DNA of 22,811 bases from Tritrichomonas foetus (lineage: Eukaryota > Parabasalia > Tritrichomonadida > Tritrichomonadidae): assembly GCA_001839685.1 (NCBI GenBank), contig MLAK01001228.1, positions 2,604 through 25,414 on the forward strand. The letters are read 5' to 3'. The notes beneath the pieces are model-generated. The model worked only from the letters and a program-made list of their open reading frames with translations, had not been told where the DNA came from and searched no databases. This document shows, one piece after another, positions 6,847-16,382 of this stretch. The position numbers and the translations under genes were made by a program. The first letter of the stretch is position 1. Each line of letters begins with the position of its first letter.

Positions 6847-6895
6847 TCTTTTCTTCTTTTCTTCTTCTTTTTCTTTTTCTTCTTCTTTCCTTTTT
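6846..6895. other. 50-base homopyrimidine/homopurine tract abutting the RING gene start
   Basis: The plus strand is pure C/T for 50 bases, so the RING gene's sense strand is pure A/G right up to the A of its ATG. The transcript leader would be GA-rich. Mirror-like TTC/CTT patterns could allow triplex DNA. It may be the start-proximal leader; no function is shown. Confidence 0.8.
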
Positions 6896-7314
6896 GATTT
6901 TTAATCAAAACTCATCAAAACACACATCAAAACTCATCAATTTTTTATATCACATTTCATCAATTTTGTTCAAACTTCATTATCTGGGAAAGGAAATAAA
7001 ACAATAATAAATGAAAATTACCCTTGATAGCATAGCAAGTACTGAATAGAAATAAATTAAAATTCGTCGTTTGAAATAATCATAAATCGCTTATTTAATG
7101 AGATAAATATTTATTCAAATACAGACACTCCTTGACACAAGGTATTCGGTAATCAATTTGATTGTTTTGATGAACTTTTCTATTATCGATTCATTCAATC
7201 AGAAATTATATTTATATAAAACCGATTTCAAGAAAAGTTGGAAACAATAAAATGTCGCAACAAAGATTGAACATTTCATTGTTTTTCTTTTTTTGGAAAT
7301 AGAAATTTCGTACT
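6896..7314. other. Spacer between RING gene 5' end and CK2 beta 3' end
   Basis: This AT-rich spacer contains ATCAAAACTCATCAA-type short repeats at 6904-6940 and no AACGAT box. I see no gene in it. Confidence 0.5.
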
Positions 7315-8097
7315 TCACAAGTTTTCTCCTTCTTCCTCTTCTTCTTCATCGTCATCTTCTTCAAAATTTAAATTGTGAATTTCATCGAGCTTTTTTTGCA
7401 TGATTGGCGGCACTTTCACTTTTTCAACTTCGAAATTTGGGCTACGAATTCGAAATCCGAATGCTTTATGAATAAATGGTTCATGGCTGGCCATTTTTAC
7501 AGTCATTTTCATTTGATCTAAAAACAGATGTGCCGCATTTGGTCCAAAATAAGCTCCATCAAGGTCATTTTTTGGCCGTGGCTCATATATTTCCCGACAA
7601 ATTGGACAAAAAGCTTTCACTTTCGATTCGTTCGGTTTACTACTGAGTCCAATCGGCAACAAAGGCTCCTCATGACAGAAAATTCTTGGACATGTCCCGT
7701 AAATTTCTGCGTCGTATTTCTCAGCAAGTGAGATTAATCCATCCGGCGACAAAATGAATCGAGCATGTATCATTCCATACACTTGGGGAAGCTGACTGCA
7801 GATTTCACGGGCTTGGTTTATTGGAAGCGATGCTGCTGAAAGTTTTCCGAGAATAATATCACAACAAGTGCGAAAATACAAAAATTCATCATTAAGGCCA
7901 AATGTATTGAATACGTCTTCTATGTATTCATTCGGGATATCGCAAAACCACTTGTTTTGTGGATGTGATAAAAATTTTTTTTTCCAATCTTTACCAAAGT
8001 CGGATATTTCTGAACTGATTCGAGTATGTTGGCTTGTGTTACGAAAATCGATCCGATGGGCATGAGATTTATGATAATCGTGTCTGAGATTCGACAT
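7315..8097 (-). CDS. Casein kinase 2 regulatory beta subunit
   Basis: This 260-residue protein is the regulatory subunit that dimerises and docks catalytic CK2 alpha. The N-terminal helical domain includes WFCDIPNEYIEDVFNTFGLN (50-69) and QVYGMIHARFILSPDGL (105-121). The zinc ribbon uses C136, C141, C164 and C167; the spacings 5, 23 and 3 equal those of human CK2 beta (C109, C114, C137, C140, from memory). LLPIGLS and DGAYFGPNAAHLFL are family signatures. The first 48 residues are an extra basic/histidine-containing tail in place of the usual short acidic autophosphorylation start. The C-terminus carries an acidic run (246-258) not typical of the animal protein. The start is the first ATG; the stop is TGA. 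Confidence 0.97.
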   Translation of the reverse strand: MSNLRHDYHKSHAHRIDFRNTSQHTRISSEISDFGKDWKKKFLSHPQNKWFCDIPNEYIEDVFNTFGLNDEFLYFRTCCDIILGKLSAASLPINQAREICSQLPQVYGMIHARFILSPDGLISLAEKYDAEIYGTCPRIFCHEEPLLPIGLSSKPNESKVKAFCPICREIYEPRPKNDLDGAYFGPNAAHLFLDQMKMTVKMASHEPFIHKAFGFRIRSPNFEVEKVKVPPIMQKKLDEIHNLNFEEDDDEEEEEEGENL

Positions 8098-8380
8098 TAA
8101 TGGAAGATGATGTAAAGCATTGAAATTTTGATCTTGTCAGTTAACGATTCGTTTCATAACATTTTATTTTTGTGAATTAAATTTTTGCATCAAACTGCTC
8201 TTCTCCCTTTATATAGAGTTTTCTTTGATACTTGGATAAAATGTGAGATTATGATGATGAAACCTGAAACTGATGTGAAATTTCGACAATTATTTTGAGA
8301 GAAAATCACTCGCCATGAGTTGAAACTTTCTCCTTTAAAGAACATGCATGTGATAGTGATGGTATTTATTACAATATAGT
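8098..8380. promoter_or_regulatory. CK2 beta upstream region with TTAACGATTCG box
   Basis: This spacer holds TTAACGATTCGTTTC at 8141-8155, about 45 bases upstream of the CK2 beta ATG. The central TAACGA equals the T. vaginalis Myb recognition core, and the longer word closely matches 2673-2686 before the Rab gene. The remainder is AT-rich with no gene seen. Confidence 0.4.
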
Positions 8381-8875
8381 TTATAAATCAACAATAGTTC
8401 TGTAACTTGGGGCTATATTTTCAATTTCATAATTAATTAGTCTAGTAGCATCTTTTTGAATGTAAGTTTGGTCATAGATTCCATTTTTTCGGGAAAAAAG
8501 AGTGGAAATTAAATAAAAGCTGACAAAAAGGGAGATTGAAAAAAGAATCATATTGAAAACTTTCCTGCAGTTTGTTTGTTTTATATTCAAAGAAGAGTGA
8601 ATTTGAAAAAAAGTGAAAATTACTATCGAAAATAATATTAATAAAAATAGAAACTCTGACAGAGTTTGTGAAAATAAACTATATGCCCATAATTCTAGAT
8701 ATAAATCATTAAATTTATTTTTTGTAATTGTGAGCATTTCTGGATTGAATATTAATTGATACATTCCGCCAGAAATAATGAAGATGAAAAAAAGGTAAAA
8801 TAAAAACAAGAATTTCTTCTGACAAGGAAAAGAAAATCCTGCCTTGAAAAGATTATTGGAAAAATGAGCGATCAT
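8381..8875 (-). CDS. OSTC/OST3-like small membrane protein, probable oligosaccharyltransferase subunit
   Basis: This 164-residue protein has three clear hydrophobic segments (about 21-43, 73-92 and 106-126). The order matches the membrane part of OSTC/OST3/OST6. ISGGMYQLIFNP after the first segment resembles the (I/L)TGG-x-x-(Y/F)D-x-I-x-EP signature; a luminal-type loop is followed by YSLFSQTLSEFLFLL, and the third segment ends with a basic SRKNG turn like the RMKLPGY end of OSTC. OST3-family subunits sit next to STT3 and link it to the translocon or to substrate redox in the ER. No thioredoxin domain is present, which favours OSTC over OST3/6. A 30-residue tail after KNGIY is extra. Identity is low and rests on pattern, so another small ER protein remains possible. 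Confidence 0.6.
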   Translation of the reverse strand: MIAHFSNNLFKAGFSFPCQKKFLFLFYLFFIFIISGGMYQLIFNPEMLTITKNKFNDLYLELWAYSLFSQTLSEFLFLLILFSIVIFTFFQIHSSLNIKQTNCRKVFNMILFSISLFVSFYLISTLFSRKNGIYDQTYIQKDATRLINYEIENIAPSYRTIVDL

Positions 8876-9002
8876 TTTTTTGGTCTCAAATATGGTTAAA
8901 TTAAAAGGTCAATTTTAGAAAAGTACCAAAATATTTGTTGATAAGAAAAACAGAAAAAGAAAACAAAAAATAAGATGATTATTATTTACAATTTAAATAA
9001 AA
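8876..9002. other. Short spacer with GGTCAA word
   Basis: Between the OSTC-like gene start and the LRR gene stop, GGTCAA occurs at 8907-8912, in the opposite orientation to the gene, 32 bases upstream of the ATG. No AACGAT box is seen here. Confidence 0.4.
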
Positions 9003-12000
9003 TTACAAAGCTGATGGTTCCAAATTTTGATTGAGAATGTCATTTTGGTCTATTCCATCAGATGAATCATAAATAGGCTTGATAATAGAATCACCAGTAA
9101 AATTAGTTGGATTTATTGAAGACGATAATTCCTCTTCTTTCAATAGCTGTGGTTCGGATTGTTGCTGTATCTGAGTCTGTGAACATATAGCTGAGTCTTT
9201 GCTGGCAACACCCTCGAGTGAACGTCCTTCAAATGTATATAAACTATCATGTTCATGATCAGAAAATTCATATTTAATGTTCTTTCCACCACCATCAATC
9301 ATTTGCCCTCTTCTTAAAGTACCATCTCCAACATTCAGAGATTTAAGTGTTGAATACATCTCAGGTTCATCAATATTGTCAGGTACAGAGGTACTTTGGA
9401 CAATTAATGAATTGGGTTCAGGTGTAACTCCTGCAAGTGTATTAAGATTAATCTTTTCAATTTTATCATCATCCTTTTCCTCAGATTTACAACTTTTACA
9501 CATATGAATCTTCACAATGAGAAAGATAAATAAAATTAATATTGCTGATGCAAATAAAATTAGAAGTGCTGGTGCAACATATTTTTCAAATATATCCATT
9601 TTCTTCTGATTAAATTGTAAAACATCACCTACTGCTAAAGTTAATAAATTGCATGATTTTGCAACTGTTTCCATAATATTTTCACTTGGTGCAACAAAAG
9701 GACTAGTAAAGATTTGTAAAAGTGTCATCAAAAGCATGACAACAGTATTTACGGTACATTCTAACCAAAGAACAGGAACAAATGTTGTTACGAGTAAATA
9801 AACAAGTTTTTCAATCATTGAAACAACTTTTTTATACCGACCATCGCGATCATATGCATTATATAAATAAGCTGCCGCATTTTCATATTGAAAAGCAGCT
9901 TCAGAATATCTTTTATCAATATCTTTCTTTGTGTTTTTAAGTTGTTCTTCGAGTTGTGAAACATCTTTTCCTTGTTTCTTCATTTTTTTAACTTCTTTTT
10001 TTTTCTCTTCGAGCCTTTTCAGTTTAATATCAATGTGATAATTCAAATCAATCTCTTTCACACCTTTATTAATTAATCTCACAAAGAAAATGGGTATTCC
10101 AATTCCATAAACAATTCCAAAAATAAAAGCAGCAATATGAACAACTTGAATTGTTTTGAAATTATAAATATCAAGACAAACTACATCATCAAAGTTTCTA
10201 GCATGGCCATTTGTGCAACTAAAAGTGGATATGAAGGCTTTGACAATCGGGAAATATAATACAGTCATAAAGAACAAAGCTAATCTTTTCTTGAATTTAA
10301 GAACACGGAACCAAACAACAGGATCTTTGGAGTTTTTCCTAAATATATGAGCACAAACCATAAATACTATAAAAGCAATTAATGAAATAAACGATAAAAC
10401 ACAAAACCAAGCAAGCTGGTTATTGGTAAACTCTAAGGTATGTATGGTATAGTTAAAATCAGCAAGAAGAGCTAGTCCAGCAGAACATAGAAACAGCATA
10501 AATAGCGCAAATATAGATAAAAATACAGTATGGTCCCAATTTGTCGTAAATGTACTAAACCAATAATCTTTATCTAAGCTCATATGATAAAACCCAAAGA
10601 ATAGAGCAGGTAAAATTATATAAATAAAGAAGGATGCATATGAAAACCAAAATGGGATTCGAATATCAAGAAGGAAATCAAGGAAAGAAAGATCAATTGC
10701 AAAGATAAAAATAGTCCATGAAAAATATCTATAAATTCGAGGCCAAACTTCTTTTTCAAAGAATCCAGAAATTTGAGCAAAAATTTGTTGGCATGTAATA
10801 AATATTTCCCATTTCATAAGCAATGAACCATATTGACAGGCAAAATCTGCTGCTTTTTGAATCAAACTTGTTGTTTGCTCCCTTTTTTCGACATCTAAAA
10901 ATTCAGCAGCAACAACAGCACCTCCAATAGCAACATTCGCTGCAGCACTTTCACCAACATGATGTCTGACAGATTTATCTGCATTCATTCTCTGATTAAC
11001 AGTCACAGGTTCCCCATCGATTTGAGTAAGACTATGGACTCCATAAATAAGATGAAATCTATAATTATCAACAGAATTACATGGATTATTTCTTAGATCG
11101 ACAGTCAAAGTTCCAAGGGTTTCAAGAGATCGAATAACTGTTTGGAATTCTTTTTGAGTTACATTTTTCCCTCTTATGTCAATGTCATGAATATGATTTG
11201 GATTATTCCAATTGGCAACTTGCTCTAAATCTTTCAAAGCATTTAATTGACTCGTTTTGAGCGGTGTTGGGTTTTGATATTTGTCAATTTCAATAAGACC
11301 TCGAAGAATATGACACATATATGACATATAGTCCTTTTGATCATCTGTTTCTTCTTTTTGTGCTGTTGATCTTAACATAAATAATCGTTCAAGGCTCGGC
11401 AAAATAGAAAGTGTGTCACGAATTTCGTCAATGCTTTCGATTTGGTTATCACAAATATTTAAAGTTCTCAATGATTTTAATCTTTCTAGACCTTGTCCAC
11501 TTAATTTCTTAATGTTATTGTTACTCAAGTCAAGTGATTGTAAATGTGTCAAATTTGATATTGGGGAAATAATGGTAATCGAAAGACCAGATAAGGATAT
11601 AGAATGCAAATTCACATAATCGGGCGAAATTTGATATAACAAAAAGCTACATCTAAATCCAGCAGCCTGGTCTTCAGATCTTGTTTGCTCTTTAACCACG
11701 GAAACTCGGTCATCCACTGTGAGTTTATACATATTAATATATTTGAGGGGACAAGAAACTTCGGCTAATCCTGGAAAGGTTATCGCAAAAGATTTCCATA
11801 ATCTTGGCTTTGTACACATTGGATTGTAAGAAACATCAAGCTTCGTTAATTTGGTAAATTGTGATAAGTAAGTTCCCAATGATGAAAATCCTTCACTGGA
11901 TCGAATAGAGTTATTTGATAAATCAAGTTCTTCAAGATCAATACATAAGTTTAAATTAGAATTTATTATTGATTCAAGAGTAATTTTGTTATTTTTAAGT

Positions 12001-14915
12001 TTTAATATTTTGAGTGAGGGAAATTGATGAAAATCTAAAAATGTTGTTAATTCAGAATTAGATAAATCCAAAACAGATGTATTTTTGAAATTGATATCGA
12101 TTGCATGAATAAATGCAAATCTAGCTTTAATTTCGCGAGATTTAGTAGCTTTAGCGATTTCAGAAGGCAAAATTATTGTATCATCAATCGCTTTGAGCTT
12201 ATAAAAAGGATCGGTTATCGGTGAAATGAGTGATAAAATTTTAATTCGATAATCACGATCTTTGACGATACATGGATTTCCAGATAAACCAATATTCTTT
12301 AGAGAAGGACAAAGTAATATGATTTTAACTATTTCGGCAATATTTTTGAATCTATTATTTTGTAAATCAAGCAGACTAAGCTTTTTACCGAGACCGGAAA
12401 TATCATTGGCCTGGGAAATATTATTATTAGCTAAGTACAATTTTTTCAATGATGGAAATTTAGACAGGTCAATAGATTTCAATGAACAATTATCAAGGCT
12501 TAATTCTTCAATTTTTTTGAATTGTGATGTTTGTGGTGTTCGAATTTTTAATGCCAATAATGGAATTTTATCTGGCTCAGATTTATCAACAATTTCAGTT
12601 GGATCAATTTCATAATCAATAAATCTTAAACAATCATCCATTTTTTGAAGTCTTTTGATTTTACTAATTAAATTTTTTCTGTCTGTAGTAGTTTTCATTA
12701 TTGGATTAATTCTTAGTGCGATGGCTTCTAGATTTGGTATTCCATCGATAAAATTTGCAAGAACATCAATCGAATCTTCAATATTATTATATGATAAATC
12801 TAAATATCGTAAATTTGGATGCCCTTCTAATCCCAAAGTGGTAATTGTTGTTAATTTATTATAAGAAAGATCAAGCTCTGTTAAATTTTTGAAGATCGAT
12901 AAGTTAAAAATTTCGTTAGAAAGTAATTCGCAGCCTCGTGTTCTTTTCATGGATGTAACTTCAACTGGTTTATATTGAATTCCTGGCAAAACTTTATCAG
13001 GTGTAAAATCAATTTTCATTGTTGGAAAAGCAGCTTGAATCCAGGCAACTTGAGCTCGATAGTTTTCGATTTCAACTTTTGACATATTGCATTTCTTTAG
13101 CACCAAGCATCTTTCAGGAACAGAAATCCTGATTCTATCAACTGATGATAAGTAAGGAAGGTTTGGAACCAACGCTCCCAAAATTTTTTGTCGATATTTT
13201 AGATTACAAATTGATCGATTTGGTGCCTTATCATCGAAAATATCGTTATATTGATCAATTTCTTCGAAATTATTTTTCCAGCAATCATCAGCAGTCATTA
13301 AATATTCAAGATTCTTTAATTTTGTGATTTGCTCTAAAACCATTGATAAATTCATTTTTGGATTATGTGAAATATCTAAGACAATTAAATTGATGCAACA
13401 TTCTAAACCCTTAATCTCAGAAAAATTATTTCCACGAAGTGAAAGATGTGTTAAAGAAGTAAATTGGGATAAATTGATATATTTCAAACCGCGATAAGCA
13501 AATGATAATGAAAATGCATTCTTTAAATCAGAATTTCCAATTATACGCTTAACATTTAATTTCCAAGTAAGTTTATCAACTCCTTGAATTTGAGGATCTG
13601 AATCAAGAAATTCTGATATTGTTATAGGAATTCCATCAATTGTTTGAAGTCCGCTCATTGCTGTAGTCCCGAGTAAATTTCGACAATTATATATTAATGA
13701 TTTTCGATAATGATGAATTTTATTTCCAGTTAGCCAAATATGAAGTAAAGAATAAACAAATGGAAAACAACTTAATTGATCATGAGAATCAATTTCATTA
13801 TTCCGAAGGTCAATTGATGTTAATTTTTTGCAACAAACAAGACCAGTTCCTTTTAATTCTTTGATATTGTTATCAGAAAGGTTTAAAGAGACCAAATTCT
13901 TAAATTTATGAATACAGAAAGTAGTCAATCCACAATTGGGTAAAGATAAATGCTGAATCATTCTTAAATCCCAATTTTTTAGTGAAGATATTTCTGGAAT
14001 TGCTTTAACTTGGTAAAAGAAATGCCATTTACTTGCTTCAGATTTCTTGAATTTATCATTAGTAGTCTGGATAGCTTGAATACGATCACGCACAGAAATC
14101 AGACGACCATTTATATATCTTAAATTACATGAATTTTCTATAATATACCTTCGAACTGCCTCTGTTTCGGCAATTGGATTTCTTCTATAATCAAGAATAG
14201 CCAAAGATTTATGATTTTTTACAAATACAGCCATTTTAGCACCATCATCAATATTATTATCACAAATATCAAGGATTCGTAAATTTGGAATCATAAAATC
14301 TGGAAGATGATTAATTCCAGTGCCTTTAAGTGACAAAATTTCAATTTTGTTATATGTTTTTATTGTATTAAAGATAGTTTTTGTGATTTGATGATGAATT
14401 GGAATGTTTTCTAAAGCAATCATAATGATTTCATCATTCCCTTCATTTTGTTCAAGTGATTCTAATGTTGAAACTCGCTTATTAGAATGAAGTTTTGGAA
14501 TGTGATCTGAAGAATTCATAAAAAAGTGTTCTGGTGGTTCAAAACTACCAATTTTTGATTGAATTTTTCTCCTATTTTCCATACTTTCATATAATGCTTG
14601 ATCTTTAAATTTTCCGCGTGTTGCTTTCGCTTTTTCAATGCTAACATCTTGTTCTTCATTTTGATTTAATGGAATTTGAGTAGGAAGTAAAAGTAAAGTG
14701 TGAAGCGAAGGATATAAATTATTGAAGTCAAATTTATGATCTTTTGTAAATCGCATTTGTTTTCTCTCTTCATTTAACATCGGAATATCAATATTTCTAT
14801 CAAAAGTAATTGCGGCTTCATTGGTTATTTTAAATAATTTAGAACGACTAAAACCAGTGGTTGCTTGCCTCGAGAGGGAGAGTCTGCTCTCCTCGTTTAT
14901 CGAGGCCGTTTTCAT
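9003..14915 (-). CDS. Giant LRR protein with C-terminal multi-transmembrane domain
   Basis: This is a 1970-residue protein. There is no signal peptide, so the N-terminal LRR part is probably cytosolic. LRRs of SDS22 type (LxxLDLSxNxI) fill about 190-1300. They are broken into modules that each end in an LRR-cap-like motif (NP, then R/Y, then IDG or a variant) near residues 270, 427, 596, 767, 910, 1063, 1215 and 1302. A linker and about eight or nine hydrophobic helices follow (about 1391-1610 and 1695-1805), split by a coiled coil (about 1625-1670). The membrane part, with its KFKKRLALFF entry to one helix and a conserved SPF after MTLLQIF, recalls the TRP-like C-terminal region found on giant surface proteins of other protists; this is recalled, not searched. 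The tail (about 1810-1970) is polar and Q/S-rich. A membrane sensor or channel-like role is inference. Confidence 0.85.
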   Translation of the reverse strand: MKTASINEESRLSLSRQATTGFSRSKLFKITNEAAITFDRNIDIPMLNEERKQMRFTKDHKFDFNNLYPSLHTLLLLPTQIPLNQNEEQDVSIEKAKATRGKFKDQALYESMENRRKIQSKIGSFEPPEHFFMNSSDHIPKLHSNKRVSTLESLEQNEGNDEIIMIALENIPIHHQITKTIFNTIKTYNKIEILSLKGTGINHLPDFMIPNLRILDICDNNIDDGAKMAVFVKNHKSLAILDYRRNPIAETEAVRRYIIENSCNLRYINGRLISVRDRIQAIQTTNDKFKKSEASKWHFFYQVKAIPEISSLKNWDLRMIQHLSLPNCGLTTFCIHKFKNLVSLNLSDNNIKELKGTGLVCCKKLTSIDLRNNEIDSHDQLSCFPFVYSLLHIWLTGNKIHHYRKSLIYNCRNLLGTTAMSGLQTIDGIPITISEFLDSDPQIQGVDKLTWKLNVKRIIGNSDLKNAFSLSFAYRGLKYINLSQFTSLTHLSLRGNNFSEIKGLECCINLIVLDISHNPKMNLSMVLEQITKLKNLEYLMTADDCWKNNFEEIDQYNDIFDDKAPNRSICNLKYRQKILGALVPNLPYLSSVDRIRISVPERCLVLKKCNMSKVEIENYRAQVAWIQAAFPTMKIDFTPDKVLPGIQYKPVEVTSMKRTRGCELLSNEIFNLSIFKNLTELDLSYNKLTTITTLGLEGHPNLRYLDLSYNNIEDSIDVLANFIDGIPNLEAIALRINPIMKTTTDRKNLISKIKRLQKMDDCLRFIDYEIDPTEIVDKSEPDKIPLLALKIRTPQTSQFKKIEELSLDNCSLKSIDLSKFPSLKKLYLANNNISQANDISGLGKKLSLLDLQNNRFKNIAEIVKIILLCPSLKNIGLSGNPCIVKDRDYRIKILSLISPITDPFYKLKAIDDTIILPSEIAKATKSREIKARFAFIHAIDINFKNTSVLDLSNSELTTFLDFHQFPSLKILKLKNNKITLESIINSNLNLCIDLEELDLSNNSIRSSEGFSSLGTYLSQFTKLTKLDVSYNPMCTKPRLWKSFAITFPGLAEVSCPLKYINMYKLTVDDRVSVVKEQTRSEDQAAGFRCSFLLYQISPDYVNLHSISLSGLSITIISPISNLTHLQSLDLSNNNIKKLSGQGLERLKSLRTLNICDNQIESIDEIRDTLSILPSLERLFMLRSTAQKEETDDQKDYMSYMCHILRGLIEIDKYQNPTPLKTSQLNALKDLEQVANWNNPNHIHDIDIRGKNVTQKEFQTVIRSLETLGTLTVDLRNNPCNSVDNYRFHLIYGVHSLTQIDGEPVTVNQRMNADKSVRHHVGESAAANVAIGGAVVAAEFLDVEKREQTTSLIQKAADFACQYGSLLMKWEIFITCQQIFAQISGFFEKEVWPRIYRYFSWTIFIFAIDLSFLDFLLDIRIPFWFSYASFFIYIILPALFFGFYHMSLDKDYWFSTFTTNWDHTVFLSIFALFMLFLCSAGLALLADFNYTIHTLEFTNNQLAWFCVLSFISLIAFIVFMVCAHIFRKNSKDPVVWFRVLKFKKRLALFFMTVLYFPIVKAFISTFSCTNGHARNFDDVVCLDIYNFKTIQVVHIAAFIFGIVYGIGIPIFFVRLINKGVKEIDLNYHIDIKLKRLEEKKKEVKKMKKQGKDVSQLEEQLKNTKKDIDKRYSEAAFQYENAAAYLYNAYDRDGRYKKVVSMIEKLVYLLVTTFVPVLWLECTVNTVVMLLMTLLQIFTSPFVAPSENIMETVAKSCNLLTLAVGDVLQFNQKKMDIFEKYVAPALLILFASAILILFIFLIVKIHMCKSCKSEEKDDDKIEKINLNTLAGVTPEPNSLIVQSTSVPDNIDEPEMYSTLKSLNVGDGTLRRGQMIDGGGKNIKYEFSDHEHDSLYTFEGRSLEGVASKDSAICSQTQIQQQSEPQLLKEEELSSSINPTNFTGDSIIKPIYDSSDGIDQNDILNQNLEPSAL

Positions 14916-15521
14916 TTTTTTGAAATGCTATAAATCCTTTGAATTAATTCAAATAGTATTGAAACATAGCGAGATTTTTCAGAATAAATCGTTCTGATTT
15001 CTTTCTTAAAGTTGAGACTATTTTTCTTTGAATACTTTTTATCATAGATTGTCAATTCAAATGATATATAAAACTTCTCAATAGGTGTGTAATGTACTTA
15101 TTGAAATGATTGAGAATGATAATTGAATTGAAATCATATCGTTGAAGACTTGACCAGATTGACATTGAAAAATGAATTTATATTCAAATCTGATGATTAT
15201 CTAATTTCGTTATCGATAATGTGAGTTTTTTTTCCTCCATTCAGCTGCTAAATTGTGTGTCCCTACAAATATACTTTTTCTGTTACTATGAATAACAATA
15301 CAAAGTCATAAGTCTTGAATCAACTGATATTCATAATTATTTATTTTGAAGATTGGAACATCGTAGTTGAACCTTGCGCATGACATTAATACAGATGTAG
15401 TTTACGAAAATCTAAAATCATTCAAATTACAAGCCAATCAAAACGATAAAATTATATGTAACCACATAACTAGCAAAAATATTATAACCATTTTTCTTTC
15501 AATTTTTTTTGAATTTCCCAG
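14916..15521. promoter_or_regulatory. Divergent promoter region between LRR and Rxt3-like genes
   Basis: This is a 606-base spacer between head-to-head genes. AACGAT boxes occur at 14988-14993 (minus, 73 bases from the LRR ATG), 15138-15143 (minus) and 15442-15447 (plus, 75 bases before the Rxt3-like ATG). Immediately before the Rxt3-like ATG is a T-rich run ending TTTCCCAG. No other gene is visible. Confidence 0.45.
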
Positions 15522-16382
15522 ATGAAAAGAAGTCCTTATGAATCAATTCTTTACACACCATCGTTAAACTTCCGTGAGATATTCCAAAATATTGGCGATT
15601 CTATTCAGGTTTTTATTCCAATTGATTTAATTAAAAATGAAGCTGCAGCTATATCGCAAGAGACAGTCTTTGGAAATCGTCCATATTCAATCAATTCTGA
15701 CATTCTCGCAATGACGGTTCATATGGGAATAATATTTCCAGACTCAGAAAAGAAGCTTTTCTGGCTTTCATCAGAAACATGCTTCACGCCAGAGAAGGAA
15801 GGAGAAAGGCATAGATTTGAGCATGTCAGAACAATAAACGACGAATTTGGTCTCGCTGGTGTTTTCGTAACCGTAGTTGCTACTGCTCCACTTGAAAGAT
15901 ATCCATCAGCTCAAAGATACTCCATCAAATCACATGAAGAAATATCCGATGGTGCTCCATTTTCGCTTGACATTCCAAAGGCCTTCCTTGCAACAAGCTA
16001 TGAGCAACCAAAAATTGTATCTGACTATTCAAAAATCATTCGGAAATTTTTCGACCCCACCACAAAAATAGGTGGTCCAGGATATCTTCCATACATGCAA
16101 GAGTATTTTACACCACAGACACTTGATTATCTTTTAAATAATTATCAGATTCATCTTTTTGGCGAAAATAATTCTGTTGTAACTTTAAAAAGAGCCAATA
16201 AAAGAAAAATTTCTGTTGTTTTCCAAGATGATCTGGGAAATACAAATGAAGTAGAAAGTCTAAAAATTGAAGATATGGATTTCCGTCCCGATTCTTTTGC
16301 ATTTTTGCATTTTTCTGGTCAAAATTTCGAAAATGAGGAAAATTACACAAATATTGGTATCACCAGTTTCTCAGTGGTTTGA
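15522..16382 (+). CDS. Rxt3-like component of an Rpd3L/Sin3 histone deacetylase complex
   Basis: This is a 286-residue protein. Residues 49-71 (VFGNRPYSINSDILAMTVHM then GII) match the Rxt3 family signature: a W/F-G-x-x-x-Y-x-x-x-SD core followed by A-x-x-x-H-x-G-x-I. Residues 117-150 (TVVATAPLERY, then RYSIKSHEE, then DGAPFSLDI) fit the second Rxt3 block, where PLxxY precedes an SR-x(n)-HDG-xS-f motif. In yeast Rxt3 is a subunit of the large Rpd3 deacetylase complex, which represses promoters. The C-terminal 110 residues have no recognised motif. The gene is transcribed away from the giant LRR gene and shares its spacer. The chosen ATG is the first after a pyrimidine-rich leader. The family call rests on remembered consensus, so it should be treated as probable. 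Confidence 0.72.
   Translation: MKRSPYESILYTPSLNFREIFQNIGDSIQVFIPIDLIKNEAAAISQETVFGNRPYSINSDILAMTVHMGIIFPDSEKKLFWLSSETCFTPEKEGERHRFEHVRTINDEFGLAGVFVTVVATAPLERYPSAQRYSIKSHEEISDGAPFSLDIPKAFLATSYEQPKIVSDYSKIIRKFFDPTTKIGGPGYLPYMQEYFTPQTLDYLLNNYQIHLFGENNSVVTLKRANKRKISVVFQDDLGNTNEVESLKIEDMDFRPDSFAFLHFSGQNFENEENYTNIGITSFSVV

Noticed and set aside
15490..15521. Pyrimidine run ending CAG before ATG as a 3' splice site (similar TTTTCTCAG before 4305)
   Set aside because: Trichomonad introns use an extended ACTAACACACAG-type 3' motif, which is absent, and no upstream exon is visible; both frames are complete without splicing.
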